Below are positions 51,585 through 60,564 of a stretch of DNA of 64,000 nt, one piece after another. Origin of the DNA: Magnetospirillum fulvum (GTDB lineage: Bacteria; Pseudomonadota; Alphaproteobacteria; Rhodospirillales; Magnetospirillaceae); assembly GCF_900108475.1 (NCBI RefSeq), contig NZ_FNWO01000003.1, positions 62,001 to 126,000 of the forward strand. Direction: 5' to 3'. Under the pieces are notes generated by a model. The model was given only the letters and a program-made list of their open reading frames with translations. It did not search any database and had not been told where the DNA came from. How positions within the stretch are numbered: the first letter of the stretch is position 1; every line of letters starts with the position of its first letter. The position numbers were made by a program, and so were the translations under genes.

Positions 51585-53678
51585 TCAGGCTGGGTCTGCC
51601 GTCGGCAGGGTGAAGAAGAAAGTGCTGCCCGCGCCGGGAACCGAATTGACCCAGATCCGCCCGCCGTGGCGCTCGACGATCTTTTTGCAGATGGCCAGGC
51701 CGATCCCGGTGCCTTCAAAGCTCTCGCGGGTGTGCAGCCGCTGGAAGATGCCGAAGATGCGGTCGAAATATTGCGGGTCGATGCCGATTCCGTTGTCGGC
51801 GACGGCGATCGTCACCTCGCCGCCATGGCGTTCGGCCGACACCGTCACCCGGACCGACCGCGACGGTTCGCGGTACTTGATCGCATTGTCGATCAGGTTC
51901 TGGAGCAGCCGGACCAGTTCGTCGGGATCGCCGGTAACTTTGGGCAAAGGCGGGGTGGGCAGGACGATGTCGACCCCGCTTTCCGCGATCTTCAGCGCCA
52001 AGGCGCGGAAGACCCGATCGGTCAGAACGCCGAGATCGACCGTCTGCATCGGCTTGCAGATCCGGCCGATCCGCGAATAATCGAGCAGGTCGAGCACCAG
52101 CCGGTCCATCCGCGCCGCGCCTTCGCGGGCAAAGGCGATGAAATCCAGCCCGTCTTGGTCCAGCCGGTCGCCATAGCGCCGCCCGAGCAGATCGACGAAA
52201 CTGGCGATCATCCTGAGCGGTTCGCGCAGATCGTGGCTGGCGACATAGGCGAATTGTTCGAGTTCGGTGTTCGAGCGGGCCAGTTCCTCGGCCTGATGGC
52301 GGAGCGATTCGTCGGCCTGACGGCGTTCGGTGATGTCTTGGACGGTACCGAGTATCTCGCCGCCGCCGGTTGGCTGCGACGAAATTTCTGCCCGCAGCCT
52401 GATCCAGGTCACCGTTCCGTTGATCAGCAGGCGGTGTTCGATGTCGAGCGGCCGTCCCTGCCGGGTCTGTCGCACCGCGTCAAGCACGCGGTCGCGGTCC
52501 TCGGGATGAATCCGTTCCAGCACATCCTCGCGCCGGATCGGTCCGCCAATCGGCAGGGCGAACAGGCGGCGGGCTTCGTCCGAGCAGGTCAGGGACAGTT
52601 CGGGCAGGCGAGCCTGCCAGCTTCCCACCCGCGCCACCGCCTGGGCGCGGTTGAGCCCGGCCTCGCTGGCGGCGATCCGGATCCATGCCGCCGCCTCGGC
52701 CCGCATGTGGCGCAGCAGCACCAGAGCGGCAGCGGTGATCAGGAAAAGGCAGGCGGCGATTACCCCTTCCATCCGCCGGGTCTGTTCCCGCCATGGCTTT
52801 AAAGCGGTCTCGACCGGCAGGGTGGCGACGATGGTCAGGTCAAAGCGTTCCAGTCGGCGAAAGCTCGACAGACGCTCGAGTCCATCTTGCGGCGAGATCG
52901 AGATCGTGGAGCCGAACGTCTTGCCGTCCGACAGCAGAGGGGAAAGGGAGGCGATATCGACCTTGTTGCCGACCGCGCCCTCAATTGCGGGGTGGCGGAC
53001 CAGGACGGTGCCGTCGCCCCGCAGCAGGGTAAAGACGATCTTGTTGTCGTGATCGAGCGAGCGGAAAAAGGCGGAATAGATCGCCGGGTCAAGGCTGATC
53101 AGCGCGACCCCGCCAAAGCTGCCATCCGGCTGGGATACCCGGCGGGAGAACGGGATCACCGTCGCGTTGGCGATCTTGCCGAAGACCGGCGCGCCCAGAA
53201 AAGGCTCTTCCGACGAATTGTCGCGGTGATGCTGGAAATAATCGCGTTCGGTCAGGGAGACCTGACCGGGGTCGGCGGCGTGACTGTGCAGGCGCAGCCC
53301 CCCCTTGTTATCAATCAGGACCAATCGTGGCTTGGCAGCCATCGAGTCGGATACATCGTTCAGAATCCGCCATAACAGCGGGTCGCGCGGGATGGTGCGC
53401 CAGTTCGGATTGGCCCCCAGCAGGGCGACGATGGTCCGCAGGGCCAGATCGCCGCTTTCGATCTTTCCATTGATCTCGATGCTGGCCAGTTCAACCTGGG
53501 AGCGCAGGTGGCTTTCTGCCATGTTCACGGTATTGCGGCGGTCGGTGGTGGTCGATTGGAAGAACCACAGCCCGATCAGGGTGACACAAACCAGCCAGAT
53601 TCCCACCAGCCACCCTTGCCGGGACGAGAGAACCCGGCGCAGGCCGGGGGGAAGCGGAGGGCTGGAGAGCGGCACGAC
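51585..53678 (-). CDS. Membrane sensor histidine kinase (Cache-PAS-HisKA-HATPase)
   Basis: A 697-residue kinase. A first membrane span (about 22-44) and second (about 305-325) enclose a dCache-type periplasmic sensor. A PAS domain (about 345-455) ends in GTVQDITERRQADESL. The HisKA box is YVASHDLREPLRM with phospho-acceptor His482, and the HATPase N, G1 and G2 boxes are QNLIDNAIKYRE, VADNGIGID and GTGIGLAI. The GTG at 53678 with GGAG six bases upstream is preferred over a TTG at 53687. It is just upstream of the split CobZ genes on the same strand; no response regulator is adjacent. Confidence 0.9.
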   Translation of the reverse strand, partial: VVPLSSPPLPPGLRRVLSSRQGWLVGIWLVCVTLIGLWFFQSTTTDRRNTVNMAESHLRSQVELASIEINGKIESGDLALRTIVALLGANPNWRTIPRDPLLWRILNDVSDSMAAKPRLVLIDNKGGLRLHSHAADPGQVSLTERDYFQHHRDNSSEEPFLGAPVFGKIANATVIPFSRRVSQPDGSFGGVALISLDPAIYSAFFRSLDHDNKIVFTLLRGDGTVLVRHPAIEGAVGNKVDIASLSPLLSDGKTFGSTISISPQDGLERLSSFRRLERFDLTIVATLPVETALKPWREQTRRMEGVIAACLFLITAAALVLLRHMRAEAAAWIRIAASEAGLNRAQAVARVGSWQARLPELSLTCSDEARRLFALPIGGPIRREDVLERIHPEDRDRVLDAVRQTRQGRPLDIEHRLLINGTVTWIRLRAEISSQPTGGGEILGTVQDITERRQADESLRHQAEELARSNTELEQFAYVASHDLREPLRMIASFVDLLGRRYGDRLDQDGLDFIAFAREGAARMDRLVLDLLDYSRIGRICKPMQTVDLGVLTDRVFRALALKIAESGVDIVLPTPPLPKVTGDPDELVRLLQNLIDNAIKYREPSRSVRVTVSAERHGGEVTIAVADNGIGIDPQYFDRIFGIFQRLHTRESFEGTGIGLAICKKIVERHGGRIWVNSVPGAGSTFFFTLPTADPA

Positions 53679-53774
53679 GGACTCCAAATGAAAACACCGT
53701 CCATCGTGGCGGCGTCATCTCTATCCGATGCTAAAGCCGTTTCCACGGAAAGGGAACCGGCTCAAGGATGTCTG

Positions 53775-53790
53775 CCCGAGGCCGCTCGGG
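53775..53790. terminator. Short hairpin between kinase and acyl-CoA synthetase
   Basis: CCCGAG and CTCGGG pair around GCCG in the 134-bp gap between the two leftward genes. It is followed by TTTC on the plus strand only, so terminator function for the leftward acyl-CoA synthetase is uncertain. Confidence 0.35.
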
Positions 53791-53812
53791 TTTCGAAACG
53801 GGTTTTTGCCCT

Positions 53813-55558
53813 TCAGACCTCGGCGCACGGGCTGGACAAGGGCAACGGGTCGATGTCCTCCGGTTCCTCGACCGCCTTGGCCTTCAGAACCCGGCGCATG
53901 ATCTTTCCGGCAATGGTCTTGGGCAATTCCGGAATGAAATGCAATTCGCGCGGAGCCATCGCCGACCCCAATTCCTGGCGAGCAAAGGCCAGAACCTCGG
54001 CTCGCAGCGCGTCTCCAGCCTGGAATCCCGGGTTGAGCGAGGCGAACGCCACCGGGACTTCGCGCAGCAGCAGGTCGGGCTTTCCCACCACGCCGACTTC
54101 GGCCAGGGCCGGGTGATTCATCAGCAGCCCCTCGACCTCGAAGGGGCCGATTTGCAGCCCGCCACATTTGATCATGTCGTCGGCGCGTCCAACGAACCAG
54201 TAATAGCCATCGGCATCGCGCCGGACCAGATCGCCGGTCAGATACCAGCCGTCGTGCAACCCCGCACCGAGCAGGACGCCGTTGCCGACATAGCCGGACA
54301 GCATCGAGGGCCAACCCGGCCGAATCGCCAGTTCGCCGACGATGTCGGGAGTCTCGATCACCTCGAGATGCGAGCCTTCGCGCTTGACCACCGCCGCGTG
54401 GATGCCGGGAAGAACCCGGCCCATGCTGCCGGGACGCTGGGTCTCGCTCGGGCAATTGGCGATCGCGACCGAGCCGATTTCGGTCTGCCACCACGTATCG
54501 AGAAAGGGGACGCCCAGCGCCTTTTGCCCCCACAACACCGCCTCGGTGTTGAGCGGTTCGCCGACGCTGGCGGCGACACGCAACGAATTGCTGCGATAGG
54601 ACCGGGCCAGCGCCGCGCCATAGCGCATCATCGCCCGGATTGCGGTGGGTGTGGTGTACCAGGCGGTGACCTTCTCGTCGGCCAGGATGCCGTACCAGCG
54701 CCGCGGATTGATGTCGGCCTCGTCGGCCAGCACCGTTGCGCCACAGGCCAGCGGCGCGATCACGCCATAGGCGGTATTGGTGATCCAGCCGGGATCGGCG
54801 GTGCACCAGAAAATGTCGTCGGGCTCAAGGCCGAACAATTCGCGTCCGGTGATCAGATGGGCCAGCATGGCGCGATGGGACTGGACCACGCCCTTCGGCG
54901 TGCCGGTGGTGCCGCTGGTGAAATGGAGCAAAGCGGGATCGGTCGGCCGGGTCGCGATGGCGGCGGCGGGGCTGGCGGCCTCGACCAAAGTGGTGAAATC
55001 GAGACAATCCTCGGGCGGAACGGTGCGGACACCATCCTCGCCGACCAGCAGAACATGGTGGAGATCGGGCAGGGCGGCCCGGCTGGCCGCCACCTTGCGG
55101 GCATAAAGATCGTCGGCGACGATCAGCACCTTGGCCTGGGCCAGCCCAAGGCGCGAGCGGATCGGCCCCGGTCCGAAGGTCGCGAACAGCGGGCAATAGA
55201 CCCCGCCCGCCTTCAGCACGCCCAGGGCGGAGACGAACAATTCCGGCACCCGGCGCAACAACACCGCGACGGTATCGCCCGGCTGGAGTCCGAGGCCGAT
55301 CAGCACCGCGGCAAGACGGCTGGAGCGGTCGGCCAGTTCGGCATAGCTGATGTCGCGCTGTTGCATCCGCGGACCCAGGCAGCGCACCGCGATCCGCTCG
55401 CCTTGACCGGCGGCGAGATGACGATCGCTACAGGCGGCTCCGATATTGAAGCCGCCGTCGGGATGGGTACAAAGCTCTTCCCGCAACTCGTCCCATCGCG
55501 AGGTGGGACCGGCGGAGGCGCCTTCGTTCACGGTGTCACTGGACTTCGACGAAGCCAT
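53813..55558 (-). CDS. Acetyl/acyl-CoA synthetase (AMP-binding family)
   Basis: A 581-residue adenylate-forming enzyme. HFTSGTTGTPKGVVQ is the phosphate loop, CTADPGWITNTAYG and DTWWQTEIGSVAI are typical of the acetyl-CoA synthetase branch, and GWYLTGDLVRRDADGYYWFVGRADDMIKCGG leads to the C-terminal lid with the catalytic lysine in AGKIMRR. It activates acetate or another short-chain acid as acyl-AMP and transfers it to CoA. It is shorter than AcsA (about 650), so a different acid is possible. The ATG at 55558 follows GGGAT. Confidence 0.88.
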   Translation of the reverse strand: MASSKSSDTVNEGASAGPTSRWDELREELCTHPDGGFNIGAACSDRHLAAGQGERIAVRCLGPRMQQRDISYAELADRSSRLAAVLIGLGLQPGDTVAVLLRRVPELFVSALGVLKAGGVYCPLFATFGPGPIRSRLGLAQAKVLIVADDLYARKVAASRAALPDLHHVLLVGEDGVRTVPPEDCLDFTTLVEAASPAAAIATRPTDPALLHFTSGTTGTPKGVVQSHRAMLAHLITGRELFGLEPDDIFWCTADPGWITNTAYGVIAPLACGATVLADEADINPRRWYGILADEKVTAWYTTPTAIRAMMRYGAALARSYRSNSLRVAASVGEPLNTEAVLWGQKALGVPFLDTWWQTEIGSVAIANCPSETQRPGSMGRVLPGIHAAVVKREGSHLEVIETPDIVGELAIRPGWPSMLSGYVGNGVLLGAGLHDGWYLTGDLVRRDADGYYWFVGRADDMIKCGGLQIGPFEVEGLLMNHPALAEVGVVGKPDLLLREVPVAFASLNPGFQAGDALRAEVLAFARQELGSAMAPRELHFIPELPKTIAGKIMRRVLKAKAVEEPEDIDPLPLSSPCAEV

Positions 55559-55724
55559 GGCTTTATCCCGCTTTTGACGATGACGGAGGGCGGACAAACG
55601 TCAGGCCCGGGGCGGACGTGTATTCCCTGTAAGAACCATTCTGGTCGTGGCGGCAACAGCACGCAACGTATGGAAACGCAGGGCACCGATGCGCCGGAAC
55701 CGGGTGTCGGAGACTCATGTCCGG

Positions 55725-56927
55725 TCAGGGAGACGGGGTAGGGGGCGCGGTTGGCGGCGGCGGCGGAGGAGGAAGATGTCCCTCCGCCAGGATCGCCTGA
55801 GCGATTTTGTCGCCGATCGCCTTGTTCAACCGGGGGGAATAATGAATCGGGTCGATATAGGCGTTGCCCTCGGCCGGTTCGAGTTCGGCCAGCCACAGCA
55901 ATCCCCGCTCCCACAATTGCCCCTGCGACCGCTGCTGCGCCATCAGCGGATAGCCTCGGGCCGAGTTCATGTGATAGCCCAACATCTCTTCCTGGACCGG
56001 GAAGGGGCGCTTGCGGTTGTCATAGGCATAGGTCGGCACCGGCTGCTGGACGAACAGCGCCTTGAACCCGATCCGCTCGGCGGTGGCGTCGATGATGCGG
56101 CGGTTGGTGTCGAGACGGTGGGCGACCTTGGCGACATCGCCCTCGCCGGTGCAAAAACTGCCCCATTCGCGCACGATCACCGCTTTGTCGCCGCCCAAGT
56201 GACGGGCCAGATGGACCAAATTCGACCGCCGCGACAATTCGATCAGGATCGGCACCCGCGCGCGGACTTGCGCCAGTTGGGCCAGCCGCTCGGTCCAGGC
56301 GCTGACGTCGGGAATTGTGCAGTAATAGAAATCGTTGATTCCATCGACGAAGACGGCGACGTCGGGCTTGATCCCGGCGGTCAAAAGCCGGTCCAGCGCG
56401 ATCCGTTCCTGGGTCGAATAATACGAGAAGACGCCGAAATTGAACACCTGAACGTCGCTACGCCCGGCGGCTTTCAGCGCCTGCTCGACATAAGCGGGGA
56501 TGGTTTCGTCGTCGCCGACACCAAAGCCCAATGTGGTCGAGCCGCCAAAGACGAACACCTTGGGCCCCGCCGCCCTGAGATCGCCCGGGGATGCTCCGTT
56601 CAGGCGATAGCCGTCCTCGACGATATTGAAATGGCGGCTCTGATACGGGGGCATCCGGAATTCGACGAACGGGCTGTAGACGGTATCGGCCTGACGCCAT
56701 GCTTCGGAGACGATCTCGCGATAGCGGGCGGGAGAGTCGGTGTCGAACAGCTTGCGGATATTGTCGTCGGTGTCGGGTACGGTAAAAAGGGGCCGCTTGT
56801 CGCGCAATTGTTTCAAAATGAGGCCCGCACCATATTCGGCGGCGGCGATAAAGATCACCGCCGAAAGAAGCGTCACCGCCACGGTGGAAAACACTCGACC
56901 GAACAGATTGGAGCGGGTAGGACGCAT
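55725..56927 (-). CDS. SGNH-type hydrolase with membrane anchor
   Basis: A 400-residue protein with one N-terminal membrane span (about 11-37) that could act as an uncleaved signal anchor. SGNH motifs are present: block I FGGSTTLGFGV (Ser nucleophile), block II NFGVFSYY, block III DGINDF, and block V DPIHYSP with Asp and His. The fold is that of GDSL esterases such as sugar O-acetyl esterases. The last 15 residues are a proline-rich tail (seven consecutive Pro). The natural substrate is unknown. Confidence 0.82.
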   Translation of the reverse strand: MRPTRSNLFGRVFSTVAVTLLSAVIFIAAAEYGAGLILKQLRDKRPLFTVPDTDDNIRKLFDTDSPARYREIVSEAWRQADTVYSPFVEFRMPPYQSRHFNIVEDGYRLNGASPGDLRAAGPKVFVFGGSTTLGFGVGDDETIPAYVEQALKAAGRSDVQVFNFGVFSYYSTQERIALDRLLTAGIKPDVAVFVDGINDFYYCTIPDVSAWTERLAQLAQVRARVPILIELSRRSNLVHLARHLGGDKAVIVREWGSFCTGEGDVAKVAHRLDTNRRIIDATAERIGFKALFVQQPVPTYAYDNRKRPFPVQEEMLGYHMNSARGYPLMAQQRSQGQLWERGLLWLAELEPAEGNAYIDPIHYSPRLNKAIGDKIAQAILAEGHLPPPPPPPTAPPTPSP

Positions 56928-57003
56928 CAGGCCGGGCCTCGAAATGATTGCTCACCCTGATACCGCGAATGCGCCTTGTTGCGCAATGAGGAGACGGTAC
57001 GAA

Positions 57004-57405
57004 ATGTTTGAACTCCATCCGAAATTGTTTGCCGACACCATTCCGCTCGCCGAGTGGCCATTGTGCCGCGTTCTTATGATGAACGAACGGACTTATCCCT
57101 GGTTGATTCTGGTGCCGCGCCGGGCCGATATCTCCGAAATCGGCGAGCTTGAGGCCGCCGACCGCGCTTTGCTGATCGAAGAGATTGCCCGCTTGTCCGG
57201 CATCGTCCGCGCCCGTCTGTCGCCCGACCGGATCAACGTCGCCGCGCTCGGCAACGTCGTGTCGCAGCTCCACGTCCATGTCATCGCCCGGTTCAAGACC
57301 GATCCGGCCTGGCCGCGCCCGGTGTGGGGGGCGCAGCCGGTCGTGCCTTACAGCGACGGTGAACTGGATCGCCAGGCCGGTCTGTGGAGCGCGGCCCTGG
57401 AATAA
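57004..57405 (+). CDS. HIT family protein (diadenosine-polyphosphate hydrolase-like)
   Basis: A 133-residue HIT-domain protein. The active-site segment is QLHVHVIARF: two histidines in H-x-H are kept, and the position of the first His of the classical HxHxH reads Gln, as in many alphaproteobacterial HIT proteins. VALGNVVSQ and WGAQPVVPYSDG are also typical. The ATG at 57004 has GGAG about 11 bases upstream. Family substrates are nucleotide polyphosphates or nucleoside phosphoramidates. It converges on pyrC with 17 bp between stops. Confidence 0.88.
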   Translation: MFELHPKLFADTIPLAEWPLCRVLMMNERTYPWLILVPRRADISEIGELEAADRALLIEEIARLSGIVRARLSPDRINVAALGNVVSQLHVHVIARFKTDPAWPRPVWGAQPVVPYSDGELDRQAGLWSAALE

Positions 57406-57422
57406 CCGGGGCGACGTCCGCG

Positions 57423-58766
57423 TCAGGTGCGGGGCGGCGGGGCTTCGTGAAAGCGGATCGGCTCGCCAACGGGCTGGCCCAGCAACTGGCCGTCGCGCAT
57501 CACGGTGCGGCCGCGCAGGATGGTGGCGATCGGCCAGCCGGTGACCCGTTTGCCATCGAACGGGGTCCAGCCGCAGCGGCTGGCGATCCAGTCGTTGGTG
57601 ATGGTCCGCTCCGCCTTCAGATCGACCACGGTGAAGTCGGCGTCATAGCCGATTGCGATCCGCCCCTTACCGGCGATACCGAAAATCCGGGCCGGTCCGG
57701 CGCTGGTCAGATCGACCAGCCGTTCCAGCCCCAGCCGACCTTCGGCGACATGGTTCAGCATGATCGGCACCAGGGTCTGGACCCCGGTCATTCCCGACGG
57801 GCTGGCGGGATAGGGCTGGTCCTTTTCCGCCAGGGTGTGCGGCGCGTGGTCCGAGCCCAGCACATCGACGATCCCGCCCGCGATCGCCGCCCACAGCGCG
57901 TCGCGATGGCGGGCGTCGCGGATCGGCGGGTTCATCTGGGCCAGGGTGCCCAGCCGTTCATAGCAGTCCGGTGCGGCCAGGGTCAGGTGCTGTGGCGTCG
58001 TCTCGACCGTCGCCCAATCCTTATGGTGGCCGAGAAAGTCCATTTCCTCGGCCGAGGTGACGTGCAGGACATGGACCCGTCGCCCGGCCCGCTCGGCCAG
58101 ACCGACCAGCCGCTTGGTCGCGATCAGTGCGGTTTCGGCATCGCGCCAATGCGGATGGGCGCGGGGATGGCCCTCGGCCTCGGCGAGCGAACGGCGCTGA
58201 CGCAGCCGGGCTTCGTCCTCGCAATGAACCGCGACGCGGCGGGTTCCCGCTTCCAGCACGGCTTGCAGGGTGGCGTCGTCCTCGACCAGCAGGCTACCGG
58301 TGCTCGATCCCATGAACACCTTGATGCCAGCGCAGCCGGGCAGGCGCTCCCATTCGGCCAGATGGACGACATTGTCCGCCGCCGCCCCCAGATAGAAAGC
58401 GTGATCGACCCAGGCCCGCCCCTTGGCGCGGGTCAACTTGTCGGCAATCGCCTCGGCCGTGGTGGTCGAGGGGCGGGTGTTGGGCATCTCGAACACGCCG
58501 ACGACACCGCCCAGCGCGGCGGCGGCGGTGCCGCTCTCCAGATCTTCCTTATGCTCGGCCCCCGGCTCGCGGAAATGGACCTGACTGTCGATCACGCCGG
58601 GCAGCACGGTCAGCCCGGTCAACTCGACATCCTCGATTGCGCTGGCGGCGAACAGGTCGCCGATCGCGGCGATGCGGCCGTCGCGGATGCCGATGTCGGT
58701 GCGGACGATCCCGCCCGGAGTGACGACAGTGCCGTGGCGCAGGATCAGATCGAAGAGAACGGTCAT
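57423..58766 (-). CDS. pyrC: Dihydroorotase (PyrC-type amidohydrolase)
   Basis: A 447-residue cyclic amidohydrolase. The first metal-binding motif reads DSQVHFREPG (residues 60-69): Gln62 replaces the first His of the usual HxH, leaving His64. KVFMGSSTGS holds the bridging lysine, HVTSAEEM a metal His, and GSDHAPHTLAEK the catalytic Asp. It would convert dihydroorotate and carbamoyl-aspartate in pyrimidine synthesis. The length and motifs fit class I dihydroorotase, though allantoinase or hydantoinase activity is possible. It follows the asnB/GT operon by 37 bp. Confidence 0.82.
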   Translation of the reverse strand: MTVLFDLILRHGTVVTPGGIVRTDIGIRDGRIAAIGDLFAASAIEDVELTGLTVLPGVIDSQVHFREPGAEHKEDLESGTAAAALGGVVGVFEMPNTRPSTTTAEAIADKLTRAKGRAWVDHAFYLGAAADNVVHLAEWERLPGCAGIKVFMGSSTGSLLVEDDATLQAVLEAGTRRVAVHCEDEARLRQRRSLAEAEGHPRAHPHWRDAETALIATKRLVGLAERAGRRVHVLHVTSAEEMDFLGHHKDWATVETTPQHLTLAAPDCYERLGTLAQMNPPIRDARHRDALWAAIAGGIVDVLGSDHAPHTLAEKDQPYPASPSGMTGVQTLVPIMLNHVAEGRLGLERLVDLTSAGPARIFGIAGKGRIAIGYDADFTVVDLKAERTITNDWIASRCGWTPFDGKRVTGWPIATILRGRTVMRDGQLLGQPVGEPIRFHEAPPPRT

Positions 58767-58803
58767 CGGCGGCCTCGGGGGCAGGGGGAGAAACGAAGCG
58801 GCA

Positions 58804-60564
58804 TCATACCCCATCGCCCAGCAGCGCGGCCACGTCGCCATCGGCGGGACGGCCCAGGATGTGACGGCGATGCCACAAAGCGTAGAACAGCAGGGTCCAG
58901 CAGGCAAATCCGGTGCTCTTGTCGCAGCGGGCGAACAGCGCCTCGACCGCGCCGGGGCGGCAGATTTCGGCGATGCCGGGCTGGCGTGCCAGCAGCGGCC
59001 CGATCTCGGGACGCTTGGCGATCCATTCGGCCACCGGAACGGTAAAGCCGCGTTTCTTGTCGAACGGCCGGGCCTGGGGCAGGGCGCGGTCGAGCCAGTG
59101 CCGCAGCAGCCACTTGCCCAGTCCGCCTCTCACCTTCATCCGGTCGGGCAGGCGGAAGGCGAACTCGGCCAGCACCGGGTCGAGGAACGGCACCCGTCCC
59201 TCGATGCCGTGGGCCATCAGGCAGCGGTCGGCCTTGGACAGCAGATCGTGGGGCAGCCAGTCGGCGCAATCGGCCGCCTGCGCGGCCTGGAGGCGGCTGC
59301 GGTTCTGGCCGGATTCAGCCCGGACGATCGCGGCAAAGCGGTCGCGCCAGCCCTCGGCGACGCCGTCCCGCAAGACGTCCAGCCCGTCAAAGCTGCCGGA
59401 GCGGCGCATCGCGCGGGCCAGCGGCCACGGCCGGGCGGCGTGGCGGTGGCGGCCATAGCCCGCGAACAATTCGTCGCCGCCCTCGCCCGACAGGATCACC
59501 TTGACCTCCTTGGCGGCCTCGCGGGCCAGCTTGAAAGTCGGCAGACAGGCGTAATCGGCGGCGGGATCGTCCATGCAGGCGGCGATCTGGGGCAGCAGGG
59601 TCCAGAAATCGGCCTCGGTGAACTCGATTTCGATATGTCTGGCCCCGACGCTTTGGGCCAGGGCGCGGGCGTGGGCGCGCTCGTCATGAGCGCCGGTGCC
59701 GGGGAATCCGGCGGTAAAGGCCAGGATGCCGCGCGGATTGAGGCGGGCCATCAGCGCCAGCACCGCCGAGGAATCGATTCCCCCCGACAGGAACATGCCA
59801 TAGGGGACGTCGGAGCGTTGGTGCAGCTCGACCGTCTCGGTCAGCAGGGCATCAAGCGTCTCCAGCAGCGCTTCGGGCTTGCCCGGAACCGGCGGACCGG
59901 GGGGGAGGGCGGGGCGGTGGCGGGTGGCGACGATCCGGCCGCGCTCGACCACGATAGTCTCGCCGGGGGCGACGCGGCGAATGCCCCCAAAGATCGTGTC
60001 GGTTCCGCTGGTGAACTGCATCTGGAGCAGTTCGGCCCGCGCCACCGGCTCGACCTGGGCTTCGACCAGACCGGCGGCGATCAGGGCGGCCGGTTCGGAG
60101 GCGAAAGCCAGCCCCCACGTCCCTTCGGCCAGATAGAGCGGCTTGATCCCGAACGGATCGCGCGCCAACACCAGCCGGTCGGCGGCGACATCGTGGATCG
60201 CCAGCGCGTACATCCCCCGCAACGCGGCGACGAACTCCAGCCCCTGCTGGCGATAGAGGTGCAGCGGCGGCTCGCTGTCCGAGCCGGTGGCGAAGCGCTG
60301 CCCCGGCATTGCCGCTTTCAGTTCGAGGTAATTATAGATCTCGCCATTGGCGACAATCGCATTACCCGCCTCGTCATAGATCGGCTGGCGGCCCCCGGCC
60401 AGATCAATGATCGACAGCCGGTTCTGGATCAGTCCGACCGAGCCCTGGACATGGCGTCCGCGTCCGTCGGGGCCGCGATGGGCCAGGGCGTTGGCCAGCC
60501 GGTCGAGGATTTCCGCCGCCGGGGCGGTTCCATCCACCGTCATCAGTCCGGCGATCCCGCACAT
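58804..60564 (-). CDS. asnB: Asparagine synthetase (glutamine-hydrolysing)
   Basis: A 586-residue AsnB-type enzyme. MCGIAGLM gives the N-terminal Cys nucleophile, HRGPDGRG and NGEIYNY complete the glutaminase site. The ATP loop MFLSGGIDSS (Ser260) and GEGGDELFAGYGRH are in the synthetase domain. The ATG overlaps the preceding GT stop (TGATG). A second, longer AsnB is at 44017-45891. With two glycosyltransferases upstream it may amidate a glycan rather than make asparagine. Confidence 0.9.
   Translation of the reverse strand: MCGIAGLMTVDGTAPAAEILDRLANALAHRGPDGRGRHVQGSVGLIQNRLSIIDLAGGRQPIYDEAGNAIVANGEIYNYLELKAAMPGQRFATGSDSEPPLHLYRQQGLEFVAALRGMYALAIHDVAADRLVLARDPFGIKPLYLAEGTWGLAFASEPAALIAAGLVEAQVEPVARAELLQMQFTSGTDTIFGGIRRVAPGETIVVERGRIVATRHRPALPPGPPVPGKPEALLETLDALLTETVELHQRSDVPYGMFLSGGIDSSAVLALMARLNPRGILAFTAGFPGTGAHDERAHARALAQSVGARHIEIEFTEADFWTLLPQIAACMDDPAADYACLPTFKLAREAAKEVKVILSGEGGDELFAGYGRHRHAARPWPLARAMRRSGSFDGLDVLRDGVAEGWRDRFAAIVRAESGQNRSRLQAAQAADCADWLPHDLLSKADRCLMAHGIEGRVPFLDPVLAEFAFRLPDRMKVRGGLGKWLLRHWLDRALPQARPFDKKRGFTVPVAEWIAKRPEIGPLLARQPGIAEICRPGAVEALFARCDKSTGFACWTLLFYALWHRRHILGRPADGDVAALLGDGV

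Noticed and set aside
50209-52080. Long plus-strand open frame of over 600 codons across the TcuA-like gene
   Set aside because: It is the complement of the flavoprotein and the kinase 3' end; composition is biased and no domain is visible.
51585-53812. Cobalamin riboswitch upstream of the cobZ-like operon
   Set aside because: I looked for a B12-box-like GCCACTG on the minus strand near 53679-53812 and found none.
53768-55741. Plus-strand open frame of 657 codons opposite the acyl-CoA synthetase
   Set aside because: The minus-strand frame has the complete AMP-binding motif set; the plus frame is a shadow.
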